Shown: positions 1 through 8,127, numbered from the stretch's first letter. The stretch is 38,475 nucleotides of DNA from Butyrivibrio sp. (GCA_014799955.1 JAAVHB010000043.1:1-38475), one strand, 5' to 3'. A program made the numbers and translations. Notes: generated by a model from the letters alone, not told the origin.

Positions 1-399
1 AAGAAACTGGGAGGTCTGCCAGTAATCCTTGCGCATTTTGTATGTCTGCTGCCATTTTAAGAAACGGAAATTCAGCTCGTCTGCGGAGACGGGAAGCGTC
101 CATATATCCGAAATATTGTCAAAGCTCTCCGTAAGCAGCAAAAGCTGTTCCCTGTCGGTCAGAAGAATCAGCTCGGCATCCTGTTTTTTCCAAGCGGACA
201 GCGCCTGCACGGCTGACGCGGCGTCAAGCTCGCTGAGGTCGGCAAAAATCACATCTGCCTTTGATGCCGCCGATTTCTCGGGGACATCGCTTTCATGAAA
301 ATCATGTGTAAAGTCCGTAAGCGGAGCCGCCGCCCTTATCGGCTCAAACAGCTCTTGTCTGTGACCTATAAAATATAATAGAATATGACAGTGATACAT
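1..399 (-). CDS. N-terminus of a PAS/GGDEF-like signalling protein (partial)
   Basis: An open frame of 133 codons begins with ATG at 399 and continues past the left edge. It has a GGGAGG ribosome binding site about ten bases upstream. The visible part starts MYHCHILLYF and ends in a segment with RFLKWQQTYKM followed by DYWQTSQFL. From memory, this N-terminus resembles a family of large Lachnospiraceae signalling proteins in which a degenerate receiver-like domain (about residues 1-110) precedes PAS and GGDEF/EAL or kinase modules. Those output domains lie outside the window, so the enzymatic role cannot be stated. No signal peptide or membrane segment is clear. A 17-codon open frame ends within its ribosome binding region. 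Confidence is good that this is coding and moderate for the family. Confidence 0.65.
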   Translation of the reverse strand, partial: MYHCHILLYFIGHRQELFEPIRAAAPLTDFTHDFHESDVPEKSAASKADVIFADLSELDAASAVQALSAWKKQDAELILLTDREQLLLLTESFDNISDIWTLPVSADELNFRFLKWQQTYKMRKDYWQTSQFL

Positions 400-417
400 G
401 ACTGTGGTATCCTCCCG

Positions 418-471
418 TTATTTGGATTGGCGGCTCTTAAGCCTGCGTTCGTTCCATTTCAATTCGCTCAT
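418..471 (-). CDS. Possible 17-residue leader peptide upstream of the signalling gene
   Basis: ATG at 471 follows an AAGGAG site by eight bases and opens 17 codons (MSELKWNERRLKSRQSK) ending in TAA at 420-418. The stop lies directly against the GGGAGG ribosome binding site of the gene that starts at 399, an arrangement that can couple translation. The peptide is very basic. It lies downstream of the predicted promoter, so it should be transcribed. It is not a peptide I recognise and could be fortuitous. Confidence 0.35.
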   Translation of the reverse strand: MSELKWNERRLKSRQSK

Positions 472-529
472 TACGCAGGGCTCCTTCCGTTGATAATGCG
501 CCTCCTTTCAGCGCATAAATATATATCCA

Positions 530-558
530 ATTTTACCATAATCCGGAAAAGTTAGCAA
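530..558 (-). promoter_or_regulatory. Promoter for the left-edge signalling gene
   Basis: On the minus strand TTGCTA (558-553) is followed after 17 bases by TAAAAT (535-530). The spacing is ideal and the -10 matches at five of six positions. Transcription would start near 523 and read the 17-codon frame and then the signalling gene. Confidence 0.5.
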
Positions 559-610
559 CAGCATATATTTTTTCATTTACTCCGCTTGCAGATACGGCAA
601 CAATGGTGTA

Positions 611-619
611 TGCTATAAT
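611..619 (+). promoter_or_regulatory. Extended -10 promoter for clpX-like gene
   Basis: TGCTATAAT at 611-619 is a perfect extended -10 element. No good -35 lies at 17 bases; a TTGCAG at 586-591 is too far away. Extended -10 promoters tolerate this. The ATG of the downstream gene is at 673. Confidence 0.55.
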
Positions 620-672
620 AGTGTGGGATACAGGCAATCCGAAGCTTCCCGCGCGTTATGGAGGGAACTTTA

Positions 673-2085
673 ATGGAAGAGATTATCGGTGAAGACAATA
701 TAGATGACAAGAATAATGACGGAGGTAAGGATTTCGACGAGTATGAGAAAATCTGTTATCTCTGTCACAGACCGGAGAGCAAGGCCGGTAAAATGATTGA
801 GCTGCCGCAGAATATATGCATCTGCGCGGACTGCCTGCAAAAGACCTTTGACACGATGAACAGCAACAGTAATCTTGACGATTTGATGAAGTTTGGCGGT
901 ATGGGAATACCGGGAATTCATTTTATGAATATGTCCGATTTCGGGGATATGTCCGAAAGGCAGAAGATTAAGAAAAAGAAAAAGGGCGAGAAAAAGGCCG
1001 CTCCCATAGACCTTAAAAAGGTACCCGCGCCCCATCAGATAAAGGCGATGCTTGACGAATATGTAATCGGGCAGGAGTATGCCAAAAAGGTTATATCCGT
1101 GGCGGTTTACAATCATTATAAAAGAGTTGCCACCGATACGATGGAGTCCATTGAGATTCAGAAATCGAATATGCTGATGATAGGACCGACAGGCTCCGGC
1201 AAAACATATCTTGTGCAGACTCTTGCAAGGCTTCTTGACGTGCCGCTCGCGATTACCGACGCAACCTCGCTTACCGAGGCGGGCTATATCGGCGACGACA
1301 TTGAAAGCGTCGTATCCAAGCTTCTGGCGGCGGCGGACAACGATGTCGAGAAGGCGGAGCGCGGAATTATTTTTATTGACGAGATAGACAAAATTGCCAA
1401 GAAAAAGGAAACAAGAAACAGGGACGTCAGCGGGGAATCCGTGCAGCAGGGGCTTCTTAGAATCCTTGAGGGAAGCGACGTGGAAGTTCCGGTGGGAGCC
1501 AACAGCAAGAACGCGATGGTGCCGCTCACTACCGTAAATACCCGCAACATACTTTTTATATGCGGCGGCGCGTTTCCGGATTTGGACAACATAATAAAAG
1601 AAAGGCTCAATAAGCAGTCCTCCATCGGCTTTAAGGCGGATTTGAAGGACAAGTACGACAACGACCCCGCGCTTCTTGAGAAGGTCACGCTTGAGGACCT
1701 CAGGGAGTTCGGTATGATTCCCGAATTTCTGGGAAGACTTCCGGTGGTGTTTACGTTACGCAAGCTTACCGAGGAAATGCTTGTCAGAATCCTTAAGGAG
1801 CCGAAGAACGCTATTCTTAAGCAGTACGGCAAGCTGCTTGAGCTGGACGAGGTTGACCTGCAGTTTGAGGAGGGCGCGTACGAGGCTATAGCCAAAAAGG
1901 CGCTTGAGAAGGATACCGGAGCGAGGGCGCTGCGCTCGATTATCGAGGAGTTTATGCTGGACATAATGTATGAAACTCCCAAGGACAAGAATATCGGGCG
2001 CGTTATTATCACGAAGGAATATGTCGAAAAAAAGGGCGGACCCATTATAGAACCGAGGGGCGTACCCATGATAGAGGCTTTGTAG
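673..2085 (+). CDS. clpX: ClpX-like AAA+ protein unfoldase (divergent paralogue)
   Basis: This is a 470-residue AAA+ unfoldase of the ClpX family, which unfolds substrates and feeds them to ClpP. An N-terminal zinc-binding domain has C28, C31, C51 and C54. The Walker A loop GPTGSGKT is at 171-178 and Walker B FIDEID has D236 and E237. The pore-1 loop is GYIG, where most ClpX have GYVG, and the ClpP-docking IGF tripeptide is present in SSIGFK. The pore-2 RKH motif of canonical ClpX is absent: the equivalent stretch around residues 277-285 reads NSKNAMVPL. ATG 673 was chosen over the in-frame ATG at 658 because GGAGGG (660-665) sits seven bases before it. No clpP, tig or lon is adjacent, unlike the usual clpX locus. 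The gene has its own promoter and terminator. It is probably a second, specialised ClpX. Confidence 0.9.
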   Translation: MEEIIGEDNIDDKNNDGGKDFDEYEKICYLCHRPESKAGKMIELPQNICICADCLQKTFDTMNSNSNLDDLMKFGGMGIPGIHFMNMSDFGDMSERQKIKKKKKGEKKAAPIDLKKVPAPHQIKAMLDEYVIGQEYAKKVISVAVYNHYKRVATDTMESIEIQKSNMLMIGPTGSGKTYLVQTLARLLDVPLAITDATSLTEAGYIGDDIESVVSKLLAAADNDVEKAERGIIFIDEIDKIAKKKETRNRDVSGESVQQGLLRILEGSDVEVPVGANSKNAMVPLTTVNTRNILFICGGAFPDLDNIIKERLNKQSSIGFKADLKDKYDNDPALLEKVTLEDLREFGMIPEFLGRLPVVFTLRKLTEEMLVRILKEPKNAILKQYGKLLELDEVDLQFEEGAYEAIAKKALEKDTGARALRSIIEEFMLDIMYETPKDKNIGRVIITKEYVEKKGGPIIEPRGVPMIEAL

Positions 2086-2091
2086 ATTTCA

Positions 2092-2126
2092 AAAAGAAGG
2101 CGTTTTCTTTGAAAACGCCTTCTTTT
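2092..2126 (+). terminator. Intrinsic terminator of clpX-like gene
   Basis: Arms AAAAGAAGGCGTTTTC and GAAAACGCCTTCTTTT flank a three-base loop, starting seven bases after the TAG stop. The run of T at the end completes a strong Rho-independent terminator; the A-rich left arm could also let it act on the other strand. Confidence 0.9.
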
Positions 2127-2184
2127 AATATTCCCGCGAAGCACTAAAATTTCCGCGGGGCTGCAAGCGCCGGACGGGACTTAC
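2126..2184 (-). repeat. Dispersed palindromic intergenic repeat, copy A
   Basis: Read on the minus strand this stretch begins GTAAGTCCCGTCCG and ends CTTCGCGGGAATATTA. The same two ends recur, closer together, at 27952-27992 and 34669-34706. The ends can pair as TCCCG with CGGGA. Copy A carries an insert of about 20 bases compared with the others. It lies between the clpX terminator and the promoter of the S8 protease. Confidence 0.55.
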
Positions 2185-2194
2185 ATTTATTCTA

Positions 2195-2223
2195 TTGTTC
2201 TGCGCTGGTACATATACTAAAAT
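2195..2223 (+). promoter_or_regulatory. Promoter for the S8 protease
   Basis: TTGTTC (2195-2200), a 17-base spacer and TAAAAT (2218-2223). The expected transcription start is at about 2230, which is the base before the chosen ATG, so the message may be leaderless. Confidence 0.5.
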
Positions 2224-2230
2224 AAAAAAC

Positions 2231-3892
2231 ATGGATAGTAGCTGCGAAAAATTTATACAGTCAGAGGAATACGTGGAATTCATACTGAGAGAGGGGGAAT
2301 ACACGCGCAGGTCGCTCGCTCCATTCGACGATTACTGCATAAGTAAAATATCTCCGAAATGGATTCTGGCTTCTTTCAATACCAGATATATAGCGAACCC
2401 TACCAACGAAGCCATCACCTACGAAAATCTGCCCAAGCTATACGGGCTCAGCGATATAAACGCCGTAAACAGCGCCGGAATCGCGGCAGTGCGCGAACAG
2501 CCTGTACTGGAGCTTTACGGACAGTCAACGTATATTGCCGTAATTGATACGGGAATAAACTGGCGGCATGAGGCGTTTATCAATGAGGACGGCACCACCC
2601 GTATCGAAATACTGTGGGACCAGGAGGGGAATATGACGTACACCTCCGAGGATATCAACCGCGCGCTTCGCGGTGAGGAGGCGGACATTCCGCTTGACGA
2701 TATAGGGCACGGCACATATATTGCTGGAATTGCCGCAGGCAAAATCAACCGCGCCGCCGGATTTTCGGGTGTCGCGCCGTCCGCAAAGCTCATTGTGGTC
2801 AGACTTAAGCAGGCGAAAACATTCCTGCGTGATTTTTACCTGATAAAAAAAGGCGTTCCGGCGTATTCCGAGAGCGATATTATAAGGGCTGTAGCATTCG
2901 TTTCCGATTATGTTGACACTCATAAAATTACGGTGTCATACGTGATTAGTCTGGGCAGCTCTCTAGGCTCCCACATAGGAGCGTCGCCGCTTTGCGATAT
3001 ACTAAGCGACGAGGCAAAAGTTCCCGGTCGGTGCGTCACGATTGCCGGAGGAAATGAGGGGAACGAAAGGCTTCATTTTACGGGAAAGGTAACGGGAGCG
3101 GAGCCTCAGCGCGTTGAAATCCGCGTCGGAGAAGGGGAGAGGGGCTTTACCTGCGAGCTTTGGTCGTTCGCGCCGGAGATATATTCGGTTGAAATAATAT
3201 CCCCCTCCGGGCAGGTTATCAACAAGCTTCCGGTGCGCACGGAGAGAAGCACGATTCTTACCTTTTTCTTTGAAGACACGACGGTTGATATTTATTATAA
3301 GATATTTGACGGGCATTCAGGGCAGAATTTTGTTGCGATAAGATTTGACAAACCCGCGGCGGGAATCTGGACACTGAATGTTTACGGACGGGATTTGACA
3401 AGCGGAAATTATGACATATGGATAATGAACAGGGACTTTCTGACGGCGGATACGTATTTTGTAAGCTCGGATCCCTATACGACGATAACAAATCCCGCCA
3501 ACGAGGAAAACTGCATCTGCGTGACCGCGTACGACAACAGGAACAATTCGATTTATCTTAAAAACAGCAGGGGCTATAACTCGCTTGAACTTATAAGACC
3601 GGATTTTGTCGCGCCGGGTGTGGAGCTTGTTGCGCCTACCGCGTACGGAACTTCGGGATACGAAACCGTGAGCGGCGGAAGCATCGCGGCGGCTTTTTAC
3701 GGCGGCTTTGCGGCGCTGCTGCTGGAATACGGAATTGTAAGGGGCAGGGTTCCTTTTATGCGCACCGCGGAAATCAGGAATATAACGATATCGGGCTGCG
3801 TGCGCAGGGACGGTATCGTTACGCCAAACAGAGAATGGGGATACGGCTCGGTAAATCTGTATAATTCGCTTGAGAATCTGAGAAAGGAATAA
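2231..3892 (+). CDS. Csp-like S8 family subtilisin peptidase
   Basis: This is a 553-residue serine protease of the subtilase family. The catalytic triad is visible: D106 in VIDTG, H160 in GHGT and S484 in GGSIAA, with oxyanion N275 in GGNEG. Most subtilases have GTS at the serine; here it is GGS. About 200 residues between N275 and S484 look like an inserted beta-rich (jelly-roll) domain, the layout of clostridial Csp germination proteases and related Lachnospiraceae S8 proteins. No signal peptide is visible, so it may be cytoplasmic or spore-associated. ATG 2231 gives the usual MDSSCEKF family start but has no ribosome binding site. The TTG at 2195 would add 12 unrelated residues and lies on the predicted -35. 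The substrate is unknown. Confidence 0.85.
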   Translation: MDSSCEKFIQSEEYVEFILREGEYTRRSLAPFDDYCISKISPKWILASFNTRYIANPTNEAITYENLPKLYGLSDINAVNSAGIAAVREQPVLELYGQSTYIAVIDTGINWRHEAFINEDGTTRIEILWDQEGNMTYTSEDINRALRGEEADIPLDDIGHGTYIAGIAAGKINRAAGFSGVAPSAKLIVVRLKQAKTFLRDFYLIKKGVPAYSESDIIRAVAFVSDYVDTHKITVSYVISLGSSLGSHIGASPLCDILSDEAKVPGRCVTIAGGNEGNERLHFTGKVTGAEPQRVEIRVGEGERGFTCELWSFAPEIYSVEIISPSGQVINKLPVRTERSTILTFFFEDTTVDIYYKIFDGHSGQNFVAIRFDKPAAGIWTLNVYGRDLTSGNYDIWIMNRDFLTADTYFVSSDPYTTITNPANEENCICVTAYDNRNNSIYLKNSRGYNSLELIRPDFVAPGVELVAPTAYGTSGYETVSGGSIAAAFYGGFAALLLEYGIVRGRVPFMRTAEIRNITISGCVRRDGIVTPNREWGYGSVNLYNSLENLRKE

Positions 3893-3899
3893 ATATAAA

Positions 3900-3935
3900 C
3901 GCCCCACCCCGAAAAAAAGGGGCGGGGCGTTTTTT
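3900..3935 (+). terminator. Intrinsic terminator between convergent S8 protease and DUF4003 genes
   Basis: CGCCCCACCCC pairs with GGGGCGGGGCG across an eight-base A-rich loop, followed by six T. On the opposite strand the hairpin is followed by a weaker T-rich stretch, so it may also end the DUF4003 transcript. Confidence 0.9.
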
Positions 3936-3947
3936 GACTTGATAATA

Positions 3948-4934
3948 TCAGTGAGCGCCGGACGAGGCAGCTGATGCCGCTCCTGCCGCCGCGCAGGCGC
4001 ATATTGCCGCCTGCTGCGCGATTATCATTGACATTGTACTGTTTACCGAGGTTATCTGTATTGAGGTTTCGTCAATATATTTTCTGCCTGCGAGAATTCC
4101 CGCGTACATAAGACGCTGTCTTTTGCTGACCGGACTCATCACCCCGAAGCCCTTCTGTTTTGAAAGCCATGCGTCTATTTCCGTCATAAGGGCGGCGATT
4201 TCGTTGAAATCGGCGTTTGACATTGCCAGAACTCCGAGCGAGGCAAGCTCGTAATCCGTGCCGTATTTACGTCCAGATTCCTTCAGGATTTTAAAGAGAC
4301 GCACTGTCCTGTTGCATTTGTCGGCAGGGGCTCCGTCACAGAGCGCAAGCACATGGCTTAAGGACTGAACCGCATTTGAGGAAAAAAACTGTTTTTTCAG
4401 AATACGGTAACATTCCTCCATATCGTCAAGCAGAATATCGTCGGTTTTGTCCGACAGAGCCATAAGCGCGCACATCGCGTTGTCCTCACCGGAGGTCAGA
4501 AACGGGTGTTTTGATTTCATAAGCGAATATATATGTCCGGTCCGGCTGACAATGCGGTCAAAATCAACAGAATTTGCCGACTGCGCGATAACCGTTGAGG
4601 TAAGCGGAAGATATACAGAGCCATGAAGCTGCTTTTTGAGCGCTTTATATATCTGAAACGCATTGTTCAGAGTGAGCGAGGGGTTTTCTCCTGTTGCGAG
4701 CAGAGAAATAAGCGGCGCGCTTACGGTGCTTCTGAAATTGGAGAAAACGGTTGTCCCGGATTTGAGCATACTGCGGCATTCAGCGAGTATCCGAGTATCG
4801 ACGGAAATACCCTTGGAGGAATATATTCCCGCGCAGCAGGTATGTATCAGACCTCCGTCCCACGGAAAAACCTTTTTGACCGCCTTTTTGTTTGCGATAA
4901 ATAGTTCGCAGTCTTTAAGTGTCTGTAAATCCAT
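3948..4934 (-). CDS. DUF4003 family protein
   Basis: This 328-residue protein matches my memory of the DUF4003 family found in Bacilli and Clostridia. Conserved-looking stretches include FPWDGGLIHT near residue 24, IFSNFR-type sequence (VFSNFRSTV) near 63, HPFLTSGEDNAMCALMALS near 143, and KQKGFGVMSPVSKRQRLMYAG near 262. The family is helical with no established function. The last 30 residues are rich in alanine and serine and are probably a disordered or membrane-leaning tail. There is no signal peptide. The start is supported by AGGAGGT ten bases before the ATG and by a consensus promoter at 4990-5018. It is transcribed alone, ending toward a shared terminator. Confidence 0.75.
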   Translation of the reverse strand: MDLQTLKDCELFIANKKAVKKVFPWDGGLIHTCCAGIYSSKGISVDTRILAECRSMLKSGTTVFSNFRSTVSAPLISLLATGENPSLTLNNAFQIYKALKKQLHGSVYLPLTSTVIAQSANSVDFDRIVSRTGHIYSLMKSKHPFLTSGEDNAMCALMALSDKTDDILLDDMEECYRILKKQFFSSNAVQSLSHVLALCDGAPADKCNRTVRLFKILKESGRKYGTDYELASLGVLAMSNADFNEIAALMTEIDAWLSKQKGFGVMSPVSKRQRLMYAGILAGRKYIDETSIQITSVNSTMSMIIAQQAAICACAAAGAASAASSGAH

Positions 4935-4989
4935 AATCCGTACCTCCTGTATTTGTACTAAGCCCGTTAATAACTCTCTAAGTATTCAA

Positions 4990-5018
4990 ATTATACCACT
5001 GTTAAAAATATCCGGCAA
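4990..5018 (-). promoter_or_regulatory. Promoter for the DUF4003 gene
   Basis: On the minus strand TTGCCG (5018-5013), 17 bases and a perfect TATAAT (4995-4990). The start codon lies about 55 bases downstream. Confidence 0.65.
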
Positions 5019-5031
5019 TATAAGAGTACAA

Positions 5032-6411
5032 TTACTTGAGAAACATATGAATCAGCCTGCCGTTCAGTTTTTTGTAAGGGCGGTAGCGCATCGGCAGGTC
5101 GAGCCATGTTTTTTTGTCTACAATGCTCTTATGATGCGAAAACGCGTCAAAGCCCGCTTTGCCGTGGTACGAGCCGATTCCGCTCGCTCCGACACCGCCG
5201 AAGCCCATATTCGAGGTCGCAAGGTGTATTATCGTGTCGTTGACGCATCCGCCGCCGAAGCTGCAAGATTTTGTCACCTGCTTTATCGTTTTTTTGTCCC
5301 TTGCAAAAATATAGAGCGCAAGCGGGTGGGGCTGTGAATTTACATCGGTTATTACTGCTTTTATGTCCGTAAAGGTCATAATCGGCATAACCGGCCCGAA
5401 AATCTCCTCCTGCATAACCTTGTCGCTACGGTTTACGTTATCCATAACGGTGGGCGCAATCTGTAAGGTATCGGGGTTGCCTGCTCCGCCGAAAACAACC
5501 TTCTCTGAATCTATAAGCTTGTTTATGCGCTCAAAATGCGCGGCGTTTATTATTTTGCCGTAATCGGGAGAAGCAAGAGGTTTGTCACCGAACTGGCGCG
5601 TGATTTCCTTTTTCACGGCTTCGATAAAGCGATCCTTTACCGAGGCATGGCAGTAAACATAGTCAGGTGCGACGCAGGTCTGGCCGCAGTTTAAGTATTT
5701 ACCGAAAACGATTCGCCTTGCGGCAAGGCTTATATTGGCAGTGGCGTCCACGATGCAGGGGCTCTTTCCGCCGAGCTCCAAGGATATGGGAGTGAGGTTT
5801 TCGGCGGCGTTTCGCATAACCTCGCGTCCGACAGCCTGACTTCCCGTAAAAAATATATAGTCGAAATTCTGCTTAAGGAGCGCTTTGTTTTCCTCGCGTC
5901 CTCCCGTTATGACCGTGACATATTCCGAAGGAAAGCATTCCGCGATAAGCTTTGCTATCACCGCCGAGGTGGCGGGAGAGTATGCGCTTGGCTTTATAAT
6001 CACCGTGTTTCCGGCGGCTATGGCGTCCGCAAGGGGGTCTATTGTGAGCAGAAAAGGGTAGTTCCACGGGCTCATAATCAGAACCGTGCCGTACGGAGAG
6101 GGCTTCACAAAGCTTCTTGAGGCAAACTGCGCCAACGGCGTAAAAACACGGTGTTCCCTTGAGTAACGTCTTGTATGCTTAAGCATAAATGAGATTTCGC
6201 TTAACGAAAGACCGGTTTCGCACATATAGGTCTCAAACGCGCTCTTTCCGAGGTCCTTTTTGATTGCGGCGTGGATTTCGTCAAGCCTCGAATTTATGGT
6301 TTCTCTCAGCTTTTTCAAGGCGCTCAGGCGGTATTTTATATCGAGGGTGCGCCCCGTCGCGAAAAATTTTTTCTGATTGTCAATCAGCGTCCGGATATCA
6401 TTTTCAGTCAT
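5032..6411 (-). CDS. Aldehyde dehydrogenase, ALDH3-like
   Basis: This 459-residue NAD(P)-dependent aldehyde dehydrogenase oxidises aldehydes to carboxylates. The catalytic cysteine is C246 in GQTC and the general base is E212 in LELGGKSP, 34 residues apart as usual. MSPWNYPF and the GNTVIIKPS stretch belong to the cofactor site, and EEIFGPVMP is the family signature near 345. The short length and the LIHMFLK end suit class 3 or fatty-aldehyde types. Its ATG overlaps the end of the alcohol dehydrogenase gene by eight bases, with GGAGG upstream, so the two are translationally coupled. Together they could interconvert alcohol, aldehyde and acid, or detoxify aldehydes. The true substrate cannot be read from sequence. 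Control is probably by the MarR-type protein encoded first in the operon. Confidence 0.92.
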   Translation of the reverse strand: MTENDIRTLIDNQKKFFATGRTLDIKYRLSALKKLRETINSRLDEIHAAIKKDLGKSAFETYMCETGLSLSEISFMLKHTRRYSREHRVFTPLAQFASRSFVKPSPYGTVLIMSPWNYPFLLTIDPLADAIAAGNTVIIKPSAYSPATSAVIAKLIAECFPSEYVTVITGGREENKALLKQNFDYIFFTGSQAVGREVMRNAAENLTPISLELGGKSPCIVDATANISLAARRIVFGKYLNCGQTCVAPDYVYCHASVKDRFIEAVKKEITRQFGDKPLASPDYGKIINAAHFERINKLIDSEKVVFGGAGNPDTLQIAPTVMDNVNRSDKVMQEEIFGPVMPIMTFTDIKAVITDVNSQPHPLALYIFARDKKTIKQVTKSCSFGGGCVNDTIIHLATSNMGFGGVGASGIGSYHGKAGFDAFSHHKSIVDKKTWLDLPMRYRPYKKLNGRLIHMFLK

Positions 6412-7624
6412 CAGAATTTCCTCCGTCTTTCATCACGCAGTAATAGAACTGTTCAAGCTCTTTTGCGTTCATAAGCTTGGGAACGGGATAGAGGGGGTTG
6501 CCTTCCTTATCGGCATATTTCGCAAGCTCGGGAATATCCGCCTCCTTTATTTCGGGAAGCACGTCGGGTATATTGAGGTCGAGCTTCATCTGCTTTATTG
6601 CCTCGATAAACGCTGCGGCTCCCTGCGCCGCCTCGGTTTCGGAATCGACAAGTCCCACGGCCTTTGCGAGCTTATTGAGCTTGCTTTCGGCTGAATCGCC
6701 GTATGCCTCAAGCACGTGGGGAAGAAGCACGGCGTTTGCAAGTCCGTGCGGAGTGTTGTATTTGCCTCCGAGAGAGTGCGCGACGGCGTGGACATAGCCG
6801 ACATACGACTTTGTAAATGCGCTGCCCGCGAGATATGCGGCGTAAAGCATCTGTCTGCGCGCCTTCATATCGTTTCCGTCCGCGTAAGCGCGCCTTATAT
6901 ATTTGAAAATAAGCTGTACCGCCTTTACGGAATCCTTGCGGGTTCCGGCTGTTGTCGAGCCTCCTATGTACGCCTCCACCGCGTGAGTCAGCGCGTCCAT
7001 TCCGGTGCTGGCGGTAAGCGATTGCGGCAGTGTCCTTGTAACCTCGGGGTCGAGAACCGCATAATGCGGTATAAGCGGAAAATCATTAATCGGGTATTTG
7101 TGCCTTGTCTCGGAATCGGTAATTACGGCGGCGAGAGTTGTTTCGCTGCCCGTTCCCGCTGTTGTGGGAATCGCTATAAGCGTGGGAAGCTTTTTGCGCA
7201 CCTTCAGGATTCCGCCCATCTCCTCAAGCGACTGCTTGGGTTTGACGATTCTCGCGCCGACCGCCTTGGCGCAGTCGATGGACGAGCCTCCTCCGAAACC
7301 GATTAAAGCCTGACAGTTATTGTCGATATAAAGCTGTCTTGCCTCCTCGACATTGTCCGTCGTCGGGTTTGCAACGGTTTTGTCGTATACAGCGCAGCTT
7401 ATGCCCTCTTCGTCGAGCAGCTTTTCAAGATGCGAGGTAATCCCGAAGCTCCTTATGCTCTGGTCGGTGACAAGCATTACTGCGTCAATATTTTTTTTGC
7501 GCAAAAGAGCGGGAAGCTCGTCTATGCCGCCGAGAGTTTTCGGCTTGCGGTACGGCATAAACGGGATTGCGATGTGAAAAATCTGCTGAAAGCAGCGGCA
7601 GTAAATTTTTTTGAATACAAACAT
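6404..7624 (-). CDS. Iron-containing alcohol dehydrogenase
   Basis: This is a 406-residue group III alcohol dehydrogenase. The metal ligands fit the family spacing exactly: D210 and H214 in GMDALTHAVEA, H279 in GYVHAVAH and H293 in NTPHGLANA. The GFGGGSSIDCAK stretch near 110 binds NAD(P), and TTAGTGSE near 155 is conserved. The first 22 residues (MFVFKKIYCRCF...) are an extension before the usual start of the fold; MPYRKPKT at residue 23 is an alternative start, but the ATG at 7624 has GGAGG upstream and overlaps the marR stop as TAATG. It ends overlapping the aldehyde dehydrogenase gene. The likely role is reduction of aldehydes or oxidation of alcohols in the cytoplasm. Confidence 0.92.
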   Translation of the reverse strand: MFVFKKIYCRCFQQIFHIAIPFMPYRKPKTLGGIDELPALLRKKNIDAVMLVTDQSIRSFGITSHLEKLLDEEGISCAVYDKTVANPTTDNVEEARQLYIDNNCQALIGFGGGSSIDCAKAVGARIVKPKQSLEEMGGILKVRKKLPTLIAIPTTAGTGSETTLAAVITDSETRHKYPINDFPLIPHYAVLDPEVTRTLPQSLTASTGMDALTHAVEAYIGGSTTAGTRKDSVKAVQLIFKYIRRAYADGNDMKARRQMLYAAYLAGSAFTKSYVGYVHAVAHSLGGKYNTPHGLANAVLLPHVLEAYGDSAESKLNKLAKAVGLVDSETEAAQGAAAFIEAIKQMKLDLNIPDVLPEIKEADIPELAKYADKEGNPLYPVPKLMNAKELEQFYYCVMKDGGNSDD

Positions 7625-8067
7625 TAATCGGAATCCTCCTTCAGGTATTTTTTTAGATTTTCGGATATAAGCTCCAGCGCGTAGTAAAAATTGCGGCGTT
7701 CCTCCTCGGTAAGACCGTTTCCTCCCGCCGTGACCGCCTCGGCGACCATCTCGTCCACACGCTTTGCTACAAGCCTTCCTTTGTCGGTGAGCGTAATCGG
7801 AGCGCGGTATTTGCGTTCCGAGTCCACGGTTACAAAGCCGTCCCTTGTAAGCTCCGCAACGGTGCGCGACATAGCCGCCTTATCCTCCTCGCATGCCGCG
7901 CTTAACGCCGTGAGCGTCATTCCATCGGGGTTGCGCCCAAGGCGGAAAATGCACATGGTATGTGTCCCTTTGAGATTGAACTCCGTCATCTCGCGGTTCT
8001 TGATGCGCTGCAGCGATTTGTAAATCTGAGTTATTGAAGTGGTAAACATATCGAAACGGTTAAGCAT
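7624..8067 (-). CDS. MarR family transcriptional regulator
   Basis: This 147-residue regulator has the winged helix-turn-helix of the MarR family. Helices around residues 50-75 (TALSAACEEDKAAMSRTVAEL) carry the recognition region, and the wing holds YRAPITLTDKGR. MarR proteins are dimers that usually repress their own operon and release DNA on binding small phenolic or lipid ligands, or on oxidation. ATG 8067 was chosen because GAGGTG sits just upstream and because the promoter lies at 8099-8127, inside the longer open frame. The gene leads the marR-adh-aldh operon and a perfect palindrome lies just upstream of it. The ligand is unknown; an aldehyde or related compound would fit the operon. 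Confidence 0.9.
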   Translation of the reverse strand: MLNRFDMFTTSITQIYKSLQRIKNREMTEFNLKGTHTMCIFRLGRNPDGMTLTALSAACEEDKAAMSRTVAELTRDGFVTVDSERKYRAPITLTDKGRLVAKRVDEMVAEAVTAGGNGLTEEERRNFYYALELISENLKKYLKEDSD

Positions 8068-8078
8068 CTTGCACCTCA

Positions 8079-8098
8079 CTTGTTGATAAATCAACAAG
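8079..8098. promoter_or_regulatory. Palindromic operator for the MarR-type regulator
   Basis: CTTGTTGA and TCAACAAG form perfect 8-base inverted arms around TAAA. The site directly abuts the -10 box of the marR promoter, covering the likely transcription start. TTG...CAA palindromes of this size are typical MarR sites. A weaker inverted repeat, ATCAA-CT-TTGAT, lies at 8123-8134 over the -35. Confidence 0.7.
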
Positions 8099-8127
8099 AT
8101 TATAGCATAAATATGCAAAAAAATCAA
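8099..8127 (-). promoter_or_regulatory. Promoter of the marR-adh-aldh operon
   Basis: On the minus strand TTGATT (8127-8122), a 17-base spacer ending in TGC, and a perfect TATAAT (8104-8099). The extended TG motif strengthens it. The operator palindrome follows immediately. Confidence 0.75.

Noticed and set aside
1284..2144. 286-codon minus-strand frame opposite the clpX-like gene
   Set aside because: Antisense to the AAA+ domain, serine-rich composition typical of shadow frames, and begins in the terminator region.
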